From positions 122,150,213 to 122,214,212 of the forward strand of contig CM044310.1 of NCBI GenBank assembly GCA_024291935.2: 64,000 bases of DNA, written 5' to 3'. The notes beneath the pieces are model-generated. The model saw only the letters and a list, made by a program, of their open reading frames with translations, was not told the DNA's origin and made no database searches. The translations under genes were made by a program, and so were the position numbers. This stretch comes from Okapia johnstoni. Lineage: Eukaryota > Chordata > Mammalia > Artiodactyla > Giraffidae. Below are positions 37,385 through 50,200 of this stretch, in pieces. Numbering within the stretch: the stretch's first letter is position 1; each line of letters starts with the position of its first letter.

Positions 37385-37760
37385 GGGACCGTCCTGAGCT
37401 TGGTGTTGAGTGGCACCCCTGGCCTCTATCCACTATATGCCCGGACCACCACCCACCTAACCTGTTACAACCAAAAAGTCTTCATGAGCTGAGTTGAGCG
37501 TGCGTGTATGCTCAGTCGTGGCCAACTCTTTGTGACCCCGTGGACTGTAGTGTACCAGGCTCCTCCGTCCATGTGACTTTCCAGGCAAGAATACTGGAGT
37601 TAGTTGCCATCTCCTTCTGCCCAGGGGATCTTCCTGACCCAGGGATCGAACCTGCATCTCCTGCGTCTCCTGCATTGGCAGGCAGGTTCTTTATCACCAT
37701 GCCACAGGGGAGAAGTCTCCATGGACATTGCCAAGTGTCTCCCTGAGGACAAATGGAGGA
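37385..37760 (-). mobile_element. MER20 split by a Bov-tA SINE
   Basis: MER20 pieces at 37385-37487 and about 37715-37752 are separated by a reversed Bov-tA (37498-37712). Confidence 0.65.
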
Positions 37761-38944
37761 GCTACCCAGTTAAGAGCCCCTGGCTTGGAAGGATATACAT
37801 AGGGGTGATGGAAGAAGGTGGCTGTAATGGGGAGGGGCCTTCATGAGATCCAGTGGTCAGCTAGGTGAGAACGTGTTGGCTGTGCTGAGAAGGACGGCCA
37901 CGTGCAACGCTGAAATGCCTCCCGGACCCTCACCCCCCAGGCAGAAACAACCACAGGTGCAGGGCTCGAGGCAGAGGAGAGGCAGGACACCCCGCATCAC
38001 TGGGACAGAGCGAGCCAGGGGAAACCCAGCTGAAAGGTGAGCCCAGGGGGCTTTATTTTTATTCCGGCTTCACTGGGCCCTCACTGTGGCACGGGGACTC
38101 TTTGTTGTGGCTCGCTGGCATCTCCAGGTGCAGAGCACAGGCTCTGGGCTGTGCAGGCTTAGTTGCCCTGTGGCATGGGGATCTCAGTCCCCCAACCAAG
38201 GGTCAAACCCACATCCCCTGCATTGGAAGGCAGTTTCTTAACACACTTAACACCACCAGAGAAGGCCCCAGAAGTGGCTTTTGCCATCACCTTGTGCAAA
38301 ACAAGAGAGTTAAATAATTATAACCTCGGGGGAGGGACTCGCCTTCCCGAACCTGGATCTCCTGGCTCGTACACACAGCCCCGGAAGAGAGCCCTGGTGA
38401 GGTGAACCCCAAAGTCAAGAGTTTGCCTCCAGCTCGAGGCATCAAGGGGCCCCCACCTTCTCTCTGGGACTCACCAAGTCTCAGCAGGGGGTGAGAGGAG
38501 GAGACATGATTCTGGAACTGTTCCGGTCCTCTGGCCCCAGCAGAGCTGAGCTACAGTGGGACCGAGGCTGAGGGGGAGAGTCCAGGAGAGGAACCAAATG
38601 CAGAGGGGGAGGCCCACCTAATACCACGAGGCTGAGGTTTTTAACACCGGCCAAGGAAGAGTCACACCCCCACCTAGACCTCTACCCAGCTGGGGACCTG
38701 TGGGAGGTGCGACATCCTGAAGGCAATGCTTGCTTTCCATCTGCCATGGGGTTTTCAGCCTCTGGGTGATGACTGTTGTGGGTCTGTGGTGTGTGCTATA
38801 GGAGGTTTCACAGCACTCTTGGTCTGTGCCCATGAGAAGTTCATAGCACAGCCAGTTGTGACATTCCCCCAAAATCCAGAGTAGTCAAATCCGTAGAGAC
38901 AAAGTAGATGAATGGGTATGGGGTTTCCTTTTGGGGAGATGTAG
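37760..38944. other. GC-rich unassigned stretch with one SINE
   Basis: A reversed CHR SINE lies at 38052-38268. The flanking GC-rich sequence shows no domain I recognise. Confidence 0.4.
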
Positions 38945-39535
38945 ACATCAAAGCTATGGTTTTTGCAGTAGTCATGTATGGATGTGAGAGTTGGACTATA
39001 AAGAAAGCTGAGCGCCAAAGAATTGATGCTTTTGAACTGTGGTGTTGGAGAAGTCTCTTGAGAGTCCCTTGGACTGCAAGGAGATCCAACCAGTCCAGCC
39101 TAAAGGAAATCAATCCTGAATATTCATTGGAAGGACTGATGCTGAAGCTGAAACTCCAATAGTTTGGCCACCTGATGTGAAGAGCTGACACATCTGAAAA
39201 GACCCTGAGGCTGGGAAAGATTGAAGGTGGAAGGAGAAGGAGACGATAGAGGATGAGATGGTTGGAAGGCATCACTGACTCAATAGACATGAGTTTGAGT
39301 AAACTCCAGGAGTTGGTGATGGATAGGGAGGCCTGTTGTGTTGCAGTCCATGGGGTTGCAAAGAGTCAGACACGACTGAGCGACTGAACTGAACTGAGAT
39401 ATTCTGGAACTAGATGGTGGTGATAGTCACAACAATGGTGTGAATACCCTGAATGCGGCTCAACTGTGTACTTTAAGATGATGAAAATGGTAATGTTGAT
39501 GTGATGTGTATTCCCCCACAATTTTTTAAGTCTCC
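38945..39535 (+). mobile_element. BovB LINE fragment and L1 tail
   Basis: BovB ORF2 C-terminus ([20 protein letters not shown]) to the 3' terminus at 39395, followed by an old L1 tail. Confidence 0.85.
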
Positions 39536-39619
39536 AGACTTCACCAGACTCGGGGCAAGGGGGCGGGCAAAATCAGGCTTAGTTGAGGACCACTGTCTTA
39601 TTCTATAGCAATGAATGGC

Positions 39620-39842
39620 TAGACTGTAGGCTCTCTCAACCTCAGCACTATTGAAATTCTCGGTGGGGTAGTTTTTTGTTGTGGTGGGGCTGTTCTGTGC
39701 ATGGTGAGATGTCAAGCAGCACCCCTGGTCTCTACCCACTGAATGTCAGGAGCGCCCCCTCGTTGTAACAACAAAAAATACCTGCAAACACTGCCCAGTG
39801 TCCCTGGGTGGCAAAATATCTCCCCTAGTGAGAACCACTGAT
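39620..39842 (-). mobile_element. MER20
   Basis: A reversed, near full-length copy from CTCTCAACCTCAGCACTATT to TAGTGAGAACCACTG. Confidence 0.8.
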
Positions 39843-40339
39843 CTTCGGTGTCCTAAACTCCATAAGACTTTTAAAAAAATTTCTGCACAAAGTGAGCTAT
39901 AAGACAAGTCACAGGCTTTCCAATTTGTAAGAACTTTGTTTTCAAACCTCAGCCTGCTTCTCAGAGGCCATGCCATTTAGGGTCATTGAGTCCTCTTACT
40001 GTTTTATTGTAAATAGATAAAAATAACAAGGCAGCTGGGGGGGGGTGAACTGCCGCAAAGTGTCCATCAGAATGTATTTAAAATACCAGCAGAGGGTGTG
40101 GCCCAGACACTGTCAATCACAACCTCCCTTGATTAAGTTTTTATCATTTTTTCAAAACGTAAATCCTACCCATGAGCTTTGTACTCAAGCAGAAGCTGAA
40201 TTTTAACTCAGCCTTGCCTCAAATAATCTGAGCACCCCGATCCATACTCAATTCCTCCATCATCTAGTCCCTTGGAACCCTTACCTCGCTGTATCCCACT
40301 AGACACTGGGATCCAAAAGTCTTATTTAAGTTACGACAA

Positions 40340-40535
40340 GGGGCTTCCGTGGTGGCTCAGTGGTAAAGAATCCACCTGCCAGCGCAGGAGATGCAGGTTT
40401 GATCCCTGGGTGGGGAAGATTTCCTGGAGGAGGAAATGGCAACCCACTCCAGAATTCTTGCCTGGGACACCCCATGGACAGAGGAGCCTGGTGGGCTACA
40501 GTCCATGGGGTCACAAAGATGGATATGACTGAGCG
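40340..40535 (+). repeat. Bov-tA SINE
   Basis: A full copy just beyond the NLRP7 3' end. Confidence 0.85.
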
Positions 40536-40689
40536 CACATGCCTAGGGAAGAAAAACAGACGGAATGCACAGAATCATCATCAACTTTGTAATATTTTTT
40601 CCTAGACTAAGTACGCCAGGAAGGAAGTTTACTCTAAGCTAGCTATTGGGTGTGTGAATAAATACAGCATCAAACAAAGTGCTTTGCCT

Positions 40690-40695
40690 TTTATT
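40690..40695 (-). terminator. Candidate NLRP7 polyadenylation signal
   Basis: AATAAA on the minus strand lies 208 bases past the NLRP7 stop, at a usual distance for a short 3' UTR. No other hexamer was noticed nearer to the stop. Confidence 0.45.
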
Positions 40696-40902
40696 ATCCT
40701 TGTGAGAGAGAACATTTTAACATCAAGTGGGTACGTGACTTGTGCGGATATTCCCAGAAACCAGAGAGTGAAAAACCAGTGCTCAGTTCTACATTCTGAT
40801 CCAGTGATTGACATTTGACATTCTGGCCTTCATGCACGCGATGTCTTAAGAGATATGGGATCACCCCCTTTGGGGACACCTAAGAGAAATAGCTCAGCAC
40901 GT

Positions 40903-41206
40903 TCAGGAAAAGAAGTCGCAACATGAGCATCTGGTTGTTCTGGCATCATTCCATTCGATGGTCAGTCTGGGATTGTTCTCCTTCACATCCTTCAGCAGCC
41001 TCCGGATTTCCACGGTAGATTTGTCCATCTTCAGCCTGAGTGTCTTTAAGGAGCCATTATCCTGCTTTAAAGCCTTAAGGAGCACCATGATGCCACTCTG
41101 TCCCCACATGTTCTCGCCCAAGTCCAGCGTTTCCAGGCTCCGGCTGCCAGCTAGAGCAGAGGCGAGATGCTGACAGCTGAAGGGGGTGATGGAGCAGCCC
41201 CAGAGC
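40903..41206 (-). CDS. NLRP7: NLRP7 terminal exon (last LRR and C-terminus)
   Basis: Acceptor CTCAACAG is followed by [20 protein letters not shown], the LDLGENMWG repeat, then [20 protein letters not shown] and a Cys-rich end CSCCDFFS before TGA. The CCDFF ending is the NLRP7 signature. Confidence 0.9.
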
Positions 41207-44200
41207 CTGTTGAGGAAGCAGAGAAAGCCACTCCTGTAAGCGTGTTCTTAACGGAGAACCTACCGGGTGGCAGGCACACCCTTACTCCCTGGGGACCTAG
41301 CAGGGAAGACATGAAAGTTATTTTCTTCGTGCAGCTTATTTTAGCCACATCAGGTCCTGTTGTCTTGAAGATGGGATAACAGTATTGGAATAAAATAAAT
41401 AGGATTAATAAAACAGAGGAGGATTAGGTAGATCGGTGGTGGTCCATGAATTCCGCGTTGGAAACATGATATGAGGAAAAAGATGGAGAATACACAGTGA
41501 ACCATGACGCTGACTGAGGGGGTGGAAGCCAGTACAGCTGAGAGGCCAAGCTCGCAGGGCAGCAGGAAGAGTGGCCCACTATTACCCAGTGAAGTAAGTC
41601 AGAAAGAGAAAGACAAATATCGCATATTAACACATCCATAAATACGGAACCTAGGAAGGAGGTACTCACGAACCTGCCTGCGGGGCAGCAATAGAGACGC
41701 AGACAAAGAACAGACTTGTGGACACAGTGGAGGAAGGAGAGAATGGGACGAATGGAGAGAGTAGCATTGAAACATACATTACCGCATGTAAAATTAGACA
41801 GCCAGTGAGAATTTACAGCATGACACAGGGAGCTCAAACCTGGTGCCCGGTGACAACCTAGAGGGGTGGGATGGGCTGGAAGGTGGGAGGGAGGTTCCAG
41901 AGAGAGGGGACACACATATACCTATGGCCGATTCATGTCCATATACAGCAGAGACAAACACGATATATAGTAAAGCAATTACCCTCCAATTAAAGATAAA
42001 AGTTTTAAAGTATTTAATAAACAATTTAAAAAAAAAGAAAGAGTGGCTCATAACTAATTATGGGATCCCACAGACTCTTGTTGGAGACAGCAATGGCAAC
42101 CCACTCCAGTATTCCTGCCTAGGAAGTCCCACGGACCGAGTCTGAGCCTGGGGCTACAGTCCACGGGGTCGCAAAGAAGCAGACATGACTTAGCAACTGA
42201 GCACACAGACTCTTGTAGGCTATTATGTTGGGTTTGCCAAAAAAGTTTATTTGGGTTTTTCTGAAAGATGTTATGGAAAAACCCAAGCGAAAAAAAAGCC
42301 AACACAAAAAACCTTCAGATTTCTATCCACAGTGACCCAAGGAACTTTTGTGTCTTGAAAGACACGTGCTGTGGCCTGGCTTGCAAGTTGAAAGACATCT
42401 CGGGGTGATGGGTTGAGACTCAACATCAAGAAATCAAGAATCAAAACCCGCAGACTAGTTCAGAGACAATGCCATAATCTCTTATGACGCACTGACTGAG
42501 GCAAGTCAGACAGAAAAAGACATATCATACGATAATGTTTATATGTGGAATCCAAAGAAATGGTACAAAAGGGCCTATACGAAACAGAAGTTGAGCCACA
42601 GATATAGAAAATAAATTATGGTTACCAGAGGGGGAACAAGGCTGCGGGGGTTTAAATTGGGAGCTTGGGATTGATACAGACACACTACTATATATAAAAC
42701 AGATAACTAATAAGGACCTACTATATAGCACAGGGAACTCTACTCAATACTTTGTAATAACCTATATAGGAAAAGATAACTAAAAAAGAGGAGATATATG
42801 TGTAGCTGATTCACTTTGCTGTACAGTAGACATTAGCACAACATTGTAAATCAACTATACTCAATAATTTCTTTAAAAAAAAGAAAATGAGCTATAATGC
42901 CATGAAAAGACAAAATTTCAGTTGTTCATTGCTCGCAAAAAAGAAAAACCGAAAATATTTTCAAACATCTTTAAAATGAAGAAAATGACTTACCCTAGAC
43001 ATTTCAGGTTACAATTTGGTTTCTTCAAAGCTTCATAGAGAAAACACAGTCCAGTGGCTATGGGGTTGAAACCCAGGTCCAAGCTGGTAAGGCTGGAGTC
43101 TCCTTGGAGAAGCTTTGAGATGTACTTGCAGCCATGTCTGCTTATGTTGCAATGACGCAGCCTGCAGAGACAGTTGCAAGAAGAAATTCGATTATCCCTC
43201 TGTGACACACACCCTATGACATGGCGGTTACATCCAGCTATTGATATTTATTTTCTATCTCAAGTCACATGCTTTCAGGTAGGCTTGTGCATAAAGACAT
43301 GCAAATGGGAGGACTTCCCTGGTGGCCCAGTGGTTAAGAATCTGCCTTGCAATGCAGGGGATGCAGGTTCGGTCTTTGGTCAGGGGAACTAAGACCCCAC
43401 ATGCTGTGGAGCAACTAGCCCCCTTCCACCCCGCACTGCAACTACTGAGCCCGCGCTCCACAATGCAGCCAAATTAAATAAATACATTAAAAAAAAACAA
43501 ACATGTAGATAGAATGATGAGCATTTCCCTGCCACCCCGCCTAGGGGTAGAGTGTCCAGCTGGCCTCTTCTGCCCCTTTCATTTTGGAGAAAAAACACAC
43601 ACCTGAGATACAGGCTTTCTTTCCATGACAGCATGTCATGCAGCTGAAGGGGTCTGGGTTCAGACAGACCTGAGACAGAATCTGAAGCCTCCTTTCTTTC
43701 CTGCATGATCAGGTCTTTGGGATTCCATGCTCCCTGTCTCGTGTTATATTTCAAGCCCTGTATTTGTCCCAGCATAACACGGCACACCAAAACCTCCACA
43801 TTCCTGACATTGAGAGGCTGTTTCTCATTTAAACACTGGAGACTCTCCAACAAGCTGAGACACCTACAAATCCTCCTGACCACAGAGAAGGGTGTTCTCA
43901 TGATACAACTAGACAGGTCTCCCCTGAATACCTTGTGCCCCAAGCATGGTGTAATAGCAACAGGGTGGATAGAGTCTGAGGTGATGTGACAATGAGCAGG
44001 TGGATGGTAACTGGACCAAAAGATGCCATGATTTGTACTGTGTGAGACCCTAAAAAAGTCACACTTGAACCTGGGGAGCTTGGGGAGAGGAGCTGAAGCA
44101 AAATCTAAAATTCCAAGTTTTGACAGCCTACAAAATGGAGGTTTGGTCAAACAATGCCATTATGTTTTTAAGATAATGATCGTTGACAACTCGATGTATA

Positions 44201-47200
44201 CAGGGGGCTTCACACCTACTACAAAGATGTGACCATGGGCAAACTCAGTGACTAAACTTTGGTTTTCTAATTAGCTAATTAGCACAACAAATTAAGGCAA
44301 CTATGGCATGTGCTTGTAAGGATTTTTTAAAATTCTTGTAAAATTTAGTAGAATACCTGATGCATAGCAAGTACTAACTAAATATCAGACACTTTTTGTT
44401 GATTAGACACCTAAATCTACTCTGCCTTTAGAACAGGGAGTCTAATGTACACGCTGCAATATTTAAGATACACAACCAGCAAGGACCCACTGTCCAGCAC
44501 AGGGGACTCTGCTCAGCGCCGTGTGGCAGCCTGGATGGGAGAGGAGTTTGGGAGAATGGAAACATGTATGTGCATGGCTGAGTCCCTTCACTGTCCACCT
44601 GAAAATATCACAGCATTGTTAATTGGCTGTAACCCCCAACACAAAATTCAAAGTTTTGAAAAAAACCATCACAACATTGTCAGTTTGCTATATTCCAATA
44701 TAAAATAAAGTTTAAAAAGTAAAAATCTAGGAGGCTAGATGTCATGTTAAGCATTCTTACAATAAAATTAGTAAAACAGGGCAATCTGTGTGACATCATA
44801 CAGGAAGTTTATATTCTTCTAATGAACACTATTGAGGCAGAAATGATCTTTTCCTTTTCTCTCTCTGCCACTATAAACTGAATTCCTGATTCTGCTTTCC
44901 AGTCTTAAACCCTACTGTGTAACTCAATCCACTCCCAATTGCTGGCAGATGTCATGGGAATTTTCAGAATATACACAGAACATCAGACCTGAGAATTAAC
45001 TGCTTATCTTGAATTCTCAGAATAGAAAGAGGCTGGCAGGTCAAACTTACTCTTTAAAGACACACAGACATAGCGTCTGTTTCTACCTGTTCTTTTCCTA
45101 ATTTCCACCAGGATCTTGCTGGTTTCATTCAAGGGGAATTCTTAAGTGTTCCAGGGTCTGTCCTACTTGAATCCAGGTGTGCATATGTACATACAACACA
45201 CAGACACACACACACACAGAAGCCAGCAGGGGCTTACACCAAGGTCTGCAGCTGACATTCGGGGTAACTCAAGCCCTCACATAGAATCTTCACCCCACCA
45301 TCCCCAAGGTCATTCTTGGCCAAGCACAGGTGGGTCAACCTCTGGTTGACAATCAAAGCAGAAGACAGCTCCTTACAACAGGCTTCTGTAAGCTGACAGT
45401 TCTCCAGCCTGCAAAAAAGCACCACATATGTGGTGAGACATTTCCAAAGTTCAAACTTCTCAGCTGACAGCCCTTCTTGAGAGTCCCCACCTGCTCTAGT
45501 CTATGCTAGTGATCAAAGCCTGAAGGACCAGGAATGAGAGACAGGCAGGCAAAATTCCCTGGTGGTCCAGTGGTTAAGACTCTGCACTCCCAATGCGAGG
45601 GGCCCAGGTTTGATCCCCGGTCAGGAAACTAAGATTCCACATGCTTTAAGCAACTAAGACCCAGCACAGCCTAATTAATTAATAGTATTTTTTAAATGCG
45701 GGCTTCCCTGGTGGCTCAGTGGTAAAGAATCCACATGCCAATGCAGGAGATGTGGATTTGATCCCTGGGAAGATCCTCTGGAGGAGGGCATGGCAACACA
45801 CCCCAGTATTCTTGCCAGGAAAACCCCATGGACAGAGGGGTCTGGTGGGCTACAGCCCATTGGTCACAAAGAATCAGACACAGCTGAGCTTGCACACACA
45901 CGTTTTTTTTAAAGCGTGCATCACCCACCTGGGACCAAAAGAGGGAATGGGGACTCTCCCCCAGTAAGAAGCCCCACAGGCTTTGCCCTGTGAGTCTGGT
46001 CTCACCACTGCTCTTCTCTGTGTGAGTCCAGGCCTAAGATGAAGATGCTCCCTGGGAAAAGAGGGACTTACGACAATTTCTGAAGGACGCACTTTGGGTG
46101 TCTCAGAGCCAAACACAGCATTTTGACACCCTCATCCAGGAACTCGCTGGCCGTGAGGTCCAGGCATCTCAGGGACTGGTTGACTTTGAGTGCCGAGGAG
46201 AAGTCAGCCCACTGCCGGGTGGTGTCAGAACAAGACCCCAACCTGTGGGATGAATGGGGGCACGTCATTCTTCTGGGAGGGCAGAGACCCTGTCAGCTTA
46301 TTTTCCTTCCCTGAAGACTGTATCTTTGACTCTCATCTCGTTCTCCTCCAACACATGTCAAACCCTGGCCTGAAATATTAGAAAACTCATCTCCTTTGTT
46401 TCCTCAAGTATCTCCATGCCCATCGGATCAGCATCCAACCTCATCGCTAAGAAGAGAAAAACTCCATGATACAATTCTGCGTGAAGTTGCACCAACGCGG
46501 TCTGCTATTTCTCAAACCCCACCTTTTATATGATCATTTTTCTTGAACTAAGTCTGTCCTAATTCCACCTACATTTTTTAGTTTTTATTGAAGTATAGTT
46601 GCCTTTACGATGTTATATTAGTCTATTCTATGACAAGATGATTCAGTGACACATATCCATATATTCCCACCTTTCCCTTAAATTTATACGTGATTCTATT
46701 GGGAAAAAAGTTGATGCCTGATAGTCAGACTTCAACTTCAGAAGTTACTAGGAAATATGCTAATTAAAACAGGGAGAAATAATTGGATACTTAGGCAGAT
46801 AGGTCCAAAGTTTGAAGTTTGTTTTGTCAGAATAATTGGAAACTTCTTGGAATCAAAATGAATGTGATACAGCTATTTTACAGAACATTGGGGCAATCCA
46901 TTAATCCATCACATGGGGTCTGAAGCTCAGCTGCTCTTGTAGATACAGATCAGAATACACGACTTTAGGACAACCTTGTTTGAATCATGGCTCTGCCCCT
47001 TACTACATTCACAATATTTACAAGTTGTTGCTCAGTCACTAAGTCATGTCTGACTCTTTGAGACTCCAGGAACTGCAGCACACCAGGTTTCCTTGTCCTT
47101 CACTATCTCCCAGAGTTTGCTCAAGTTCACCAGTTAGTTGAACGTTTTAATATTCTTTTATTCCTTCGTCTGTATTTTGGGGAGAGAGGATACATTTTAG

Positions 47201-50200
47201 GTCAATCAAACAAAGAATATAATCAATCCATACTCTTCCTACTAGAATGTATGTCATAAGTAAACCTGGAGTTCTTAAAAATCAGTACCTTTCCTCCCTC
47301 AAAGTTTAACCTATAAAAAGGACACTGTAAATTCACTTAAGTAATTTGAATACAAGGCAAAATGTGAAGTGTATCAAGTCAATGAGCAAAACTAGGAGAC
47401 TGTGCACCAGCCATTTGTCATGTTGGAGATTTGGTAAATCCAGAAACAGCATTTATTGAGGGCAGGAGGAGAAGGGCGCAACAGAGGATGAGATGGTTGG
47501 ATGGCATCCTCAACTCAATGGACATGAGTTTGAATAAGCTCTGGGAGTTGGTGATGGACAGGGAAGCCTGGTGTGCTGCAGTCCATGGGGTCACAAAGAG
47601 TTGGACACAACTAAGCAACTGAACTGAACAGAGTAATATTTTTTTTTCTAATTTAATGAAATTGTGAGTGTTTCTTTGCATTCAGGGCTCACTATTCAAT
47701 CCAGAAGACTAGCTGGCTGGGGGAAGATTATTGGCTGACATACCATCAATATTCTATTAATATCTGGGAATATGCGCCCCTGTTTTGCATGGTACCCGAT
47801 CAGCATGGCAGTCCTCTGTTTTGTTCAAAACTCACAGCATCCTTTTCATGCTGAGGACAGCAATGACATGAGACCTACCTCAGATACTGAAGATTACATC
47901 TCGGATGTTTCAGGATCTCACACAACAGCAGGAGCAGCATCTTATCACCATGGACACTGCCTTCCAGAGCCAGGTGTGTCAGAGTCTTCTTACCAATGAA
48001 AGCCAGACAGAGGTCCCGGTAGGCACTGGCAGGGGAGACGTTTTTAATCCTGCAAGTGAAAGTGTTAGTCACTCAGTTGTGTCTGACTCTTGCAATCCCA
48101 TGGACTCCAGACTCCTTTGTCTATGGGATTCTCCAGGCAAACGTACTGGAGTAGGTAGCCATTCCCTTCCCCAGGGGAATCTTCCTGACCCGGGGAAAGG
48201 GAATATAAAAGGAAGGGGCTCTGTTTTGGGTGTCGTAGATGGATGGTGCTGAGAACACAGACTGCAAGGAGAAGTCACAAGTCAAGATGGGGATAGGGAG
48301 ACATGTCATGCAAAGATGGGCTCAATAACGGACAGAAATGGTATGGACCTAACGGAAGCAGAGGAACTATACAAAAAAGATCTTTGTGACCAGATAACCA
48401 TGATGGTGTGATCATTCACCTAGAGCCAGACATCCTAGAATGTGAAGTCGAGTGGGCCTTAGGAAGCATCACTACGAACAAAGCTAGTGGAGGTGATGGG
48501 ATTTCAGTTAAGCTATTTCAAATCCTAAAAGATGATGCTGTGAAAGTGCTGTACTCAATATGCCAGCAAATCTGGAAAATTCAGCAGTGGCCACAGGACT
48601 GGAAAAGGTCAGTTTTCATTCTAATCCCAAAGAAAAGCAATGCCAAAGAATGTTCAAACTACCACACAATTGCACTCATCTCATACACTAGCAAAATAAT
48701 GCTCAAAATTCTCCAAGCCAGGCTTCAACAGTACATGAACCGTGAACTTCCAGACGTTCAAGCTGGATTTAGAAAAGGCAGAGGAACCAGAGATCAGATT
48801 ACCAACATCCGTTGGATCATCGAAAAAGCAAGAGAATACCAGAAAAACATCTACTTCTGCTTTATTGATTATGCCAAAGCCTTTGACTGTGTAGATCACA
48901 AGAAACTGTGGAAAATTCTGAAAGACATGGGAATACCAGACCACCTGACCAGCCTCCAGAGAAATCTGTATGCAGGTCAAGAAGCAACAGTTAGAACCGG
49001 ACATGGAACAACAAACTGGTTCCAAATTGGGAAAGGAGTACATCAAGGATGTACATTGTCACCCTACTTATTTAACTTATATGCAGAGTACATCACATGA
49101 AATGCTGGGCTGGATGAAGAACAAGCTGGAATCAAGACTGCCGGGAGAAATGTCAATAACCTCAGATATGCAGATGACACCACCCTTACGGCAGAAAGCA
49201 AAGAAGAACTAAAGAGCCTCTTGATGAAAGTGAAAGAGGAAAGTGGGAAAAGTTGGCTTAAAACTCAACATTCAGAAAACGAAAATCATGGCATCTGGTC
49301 CCATCACTTCATGGCAAATAGATGGGGAAACAATGGAAACAGTGACAGACTTTATTTTCTTGGGCTCCAAAATCACTGCAGATGGTGACTGCAGCCATGA
49401 AATTAAAAGACACTTGCTTCTTGGGAGAAAAGCTATGACCAACCTAGACAGCATATTAAAAAGCAGAGACATTACTTTGCCAACAAAGGTCTGTCTAGTC
49501 AAAGCTATGGTTTTTCTAGTAGTCAGGTATGGATGTGAGAGTTGGACTATAAAGAAAGCTGAATGTTGAAGAATTGATGCTTTTGAACTGTGGTGTTGGA
49601 GAAGACTCTTGCGAGTCCCTTGGACAAGAAGATCCAACCAGTCCATCCTAAAGGAGATCAGTCCTGGGTGTTCATTGGAAGGACTGATGCTGAAGCTGAA
49701 ACTCCAATCCTTTGGCCACCTCATGCGAAGAGTTGACTCATTGGAAAAGACCCTGATGCTGGGAAGGGCCTCTGCCCAGGCGGAGAAGGGGACGACAGAG
49801 GATGAGATGGCTGGATGGCATCACCGACTCGATGGACATGGGTTTGGGTAGACTCCGGGAGCTGGTGATGGACAGGGAGGCCTGGTGTGCTGCAGTCCAT
49901 GGGGCTGCAAAGAGTCAGACATGACTGAACTGAACTGCAGGATCAGCTGCCACTTACACGACTTTCTGGAGATGACAGGTGACGTGGGTTATCTGCTCAC
50001 AAAGAATCCTCACCGAGGAGTGACTCAGGAAGCTTTCCTTCATATCCAGGAAGTTCAGGTTCTCGTTTGAACTGAACACGGAGCAGAGATCTGCCCAGAG
50101 TTGGAGAGAATGATGGTCGTGCTGTGACCTAGGAGAAACGCACAGACAGGAGCATCTATGCAAGAGAACCACCAACAAAAGGGCAGGGGTGGCGGAAAAA

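Noticed and set aside
48408..49100. 230-codon reverse-transcriptase open frame as a gene
   Set aside because: It is the RT domain of a broken BovB LINE copy, with the catalytic YADD region in another frame and stops around it.
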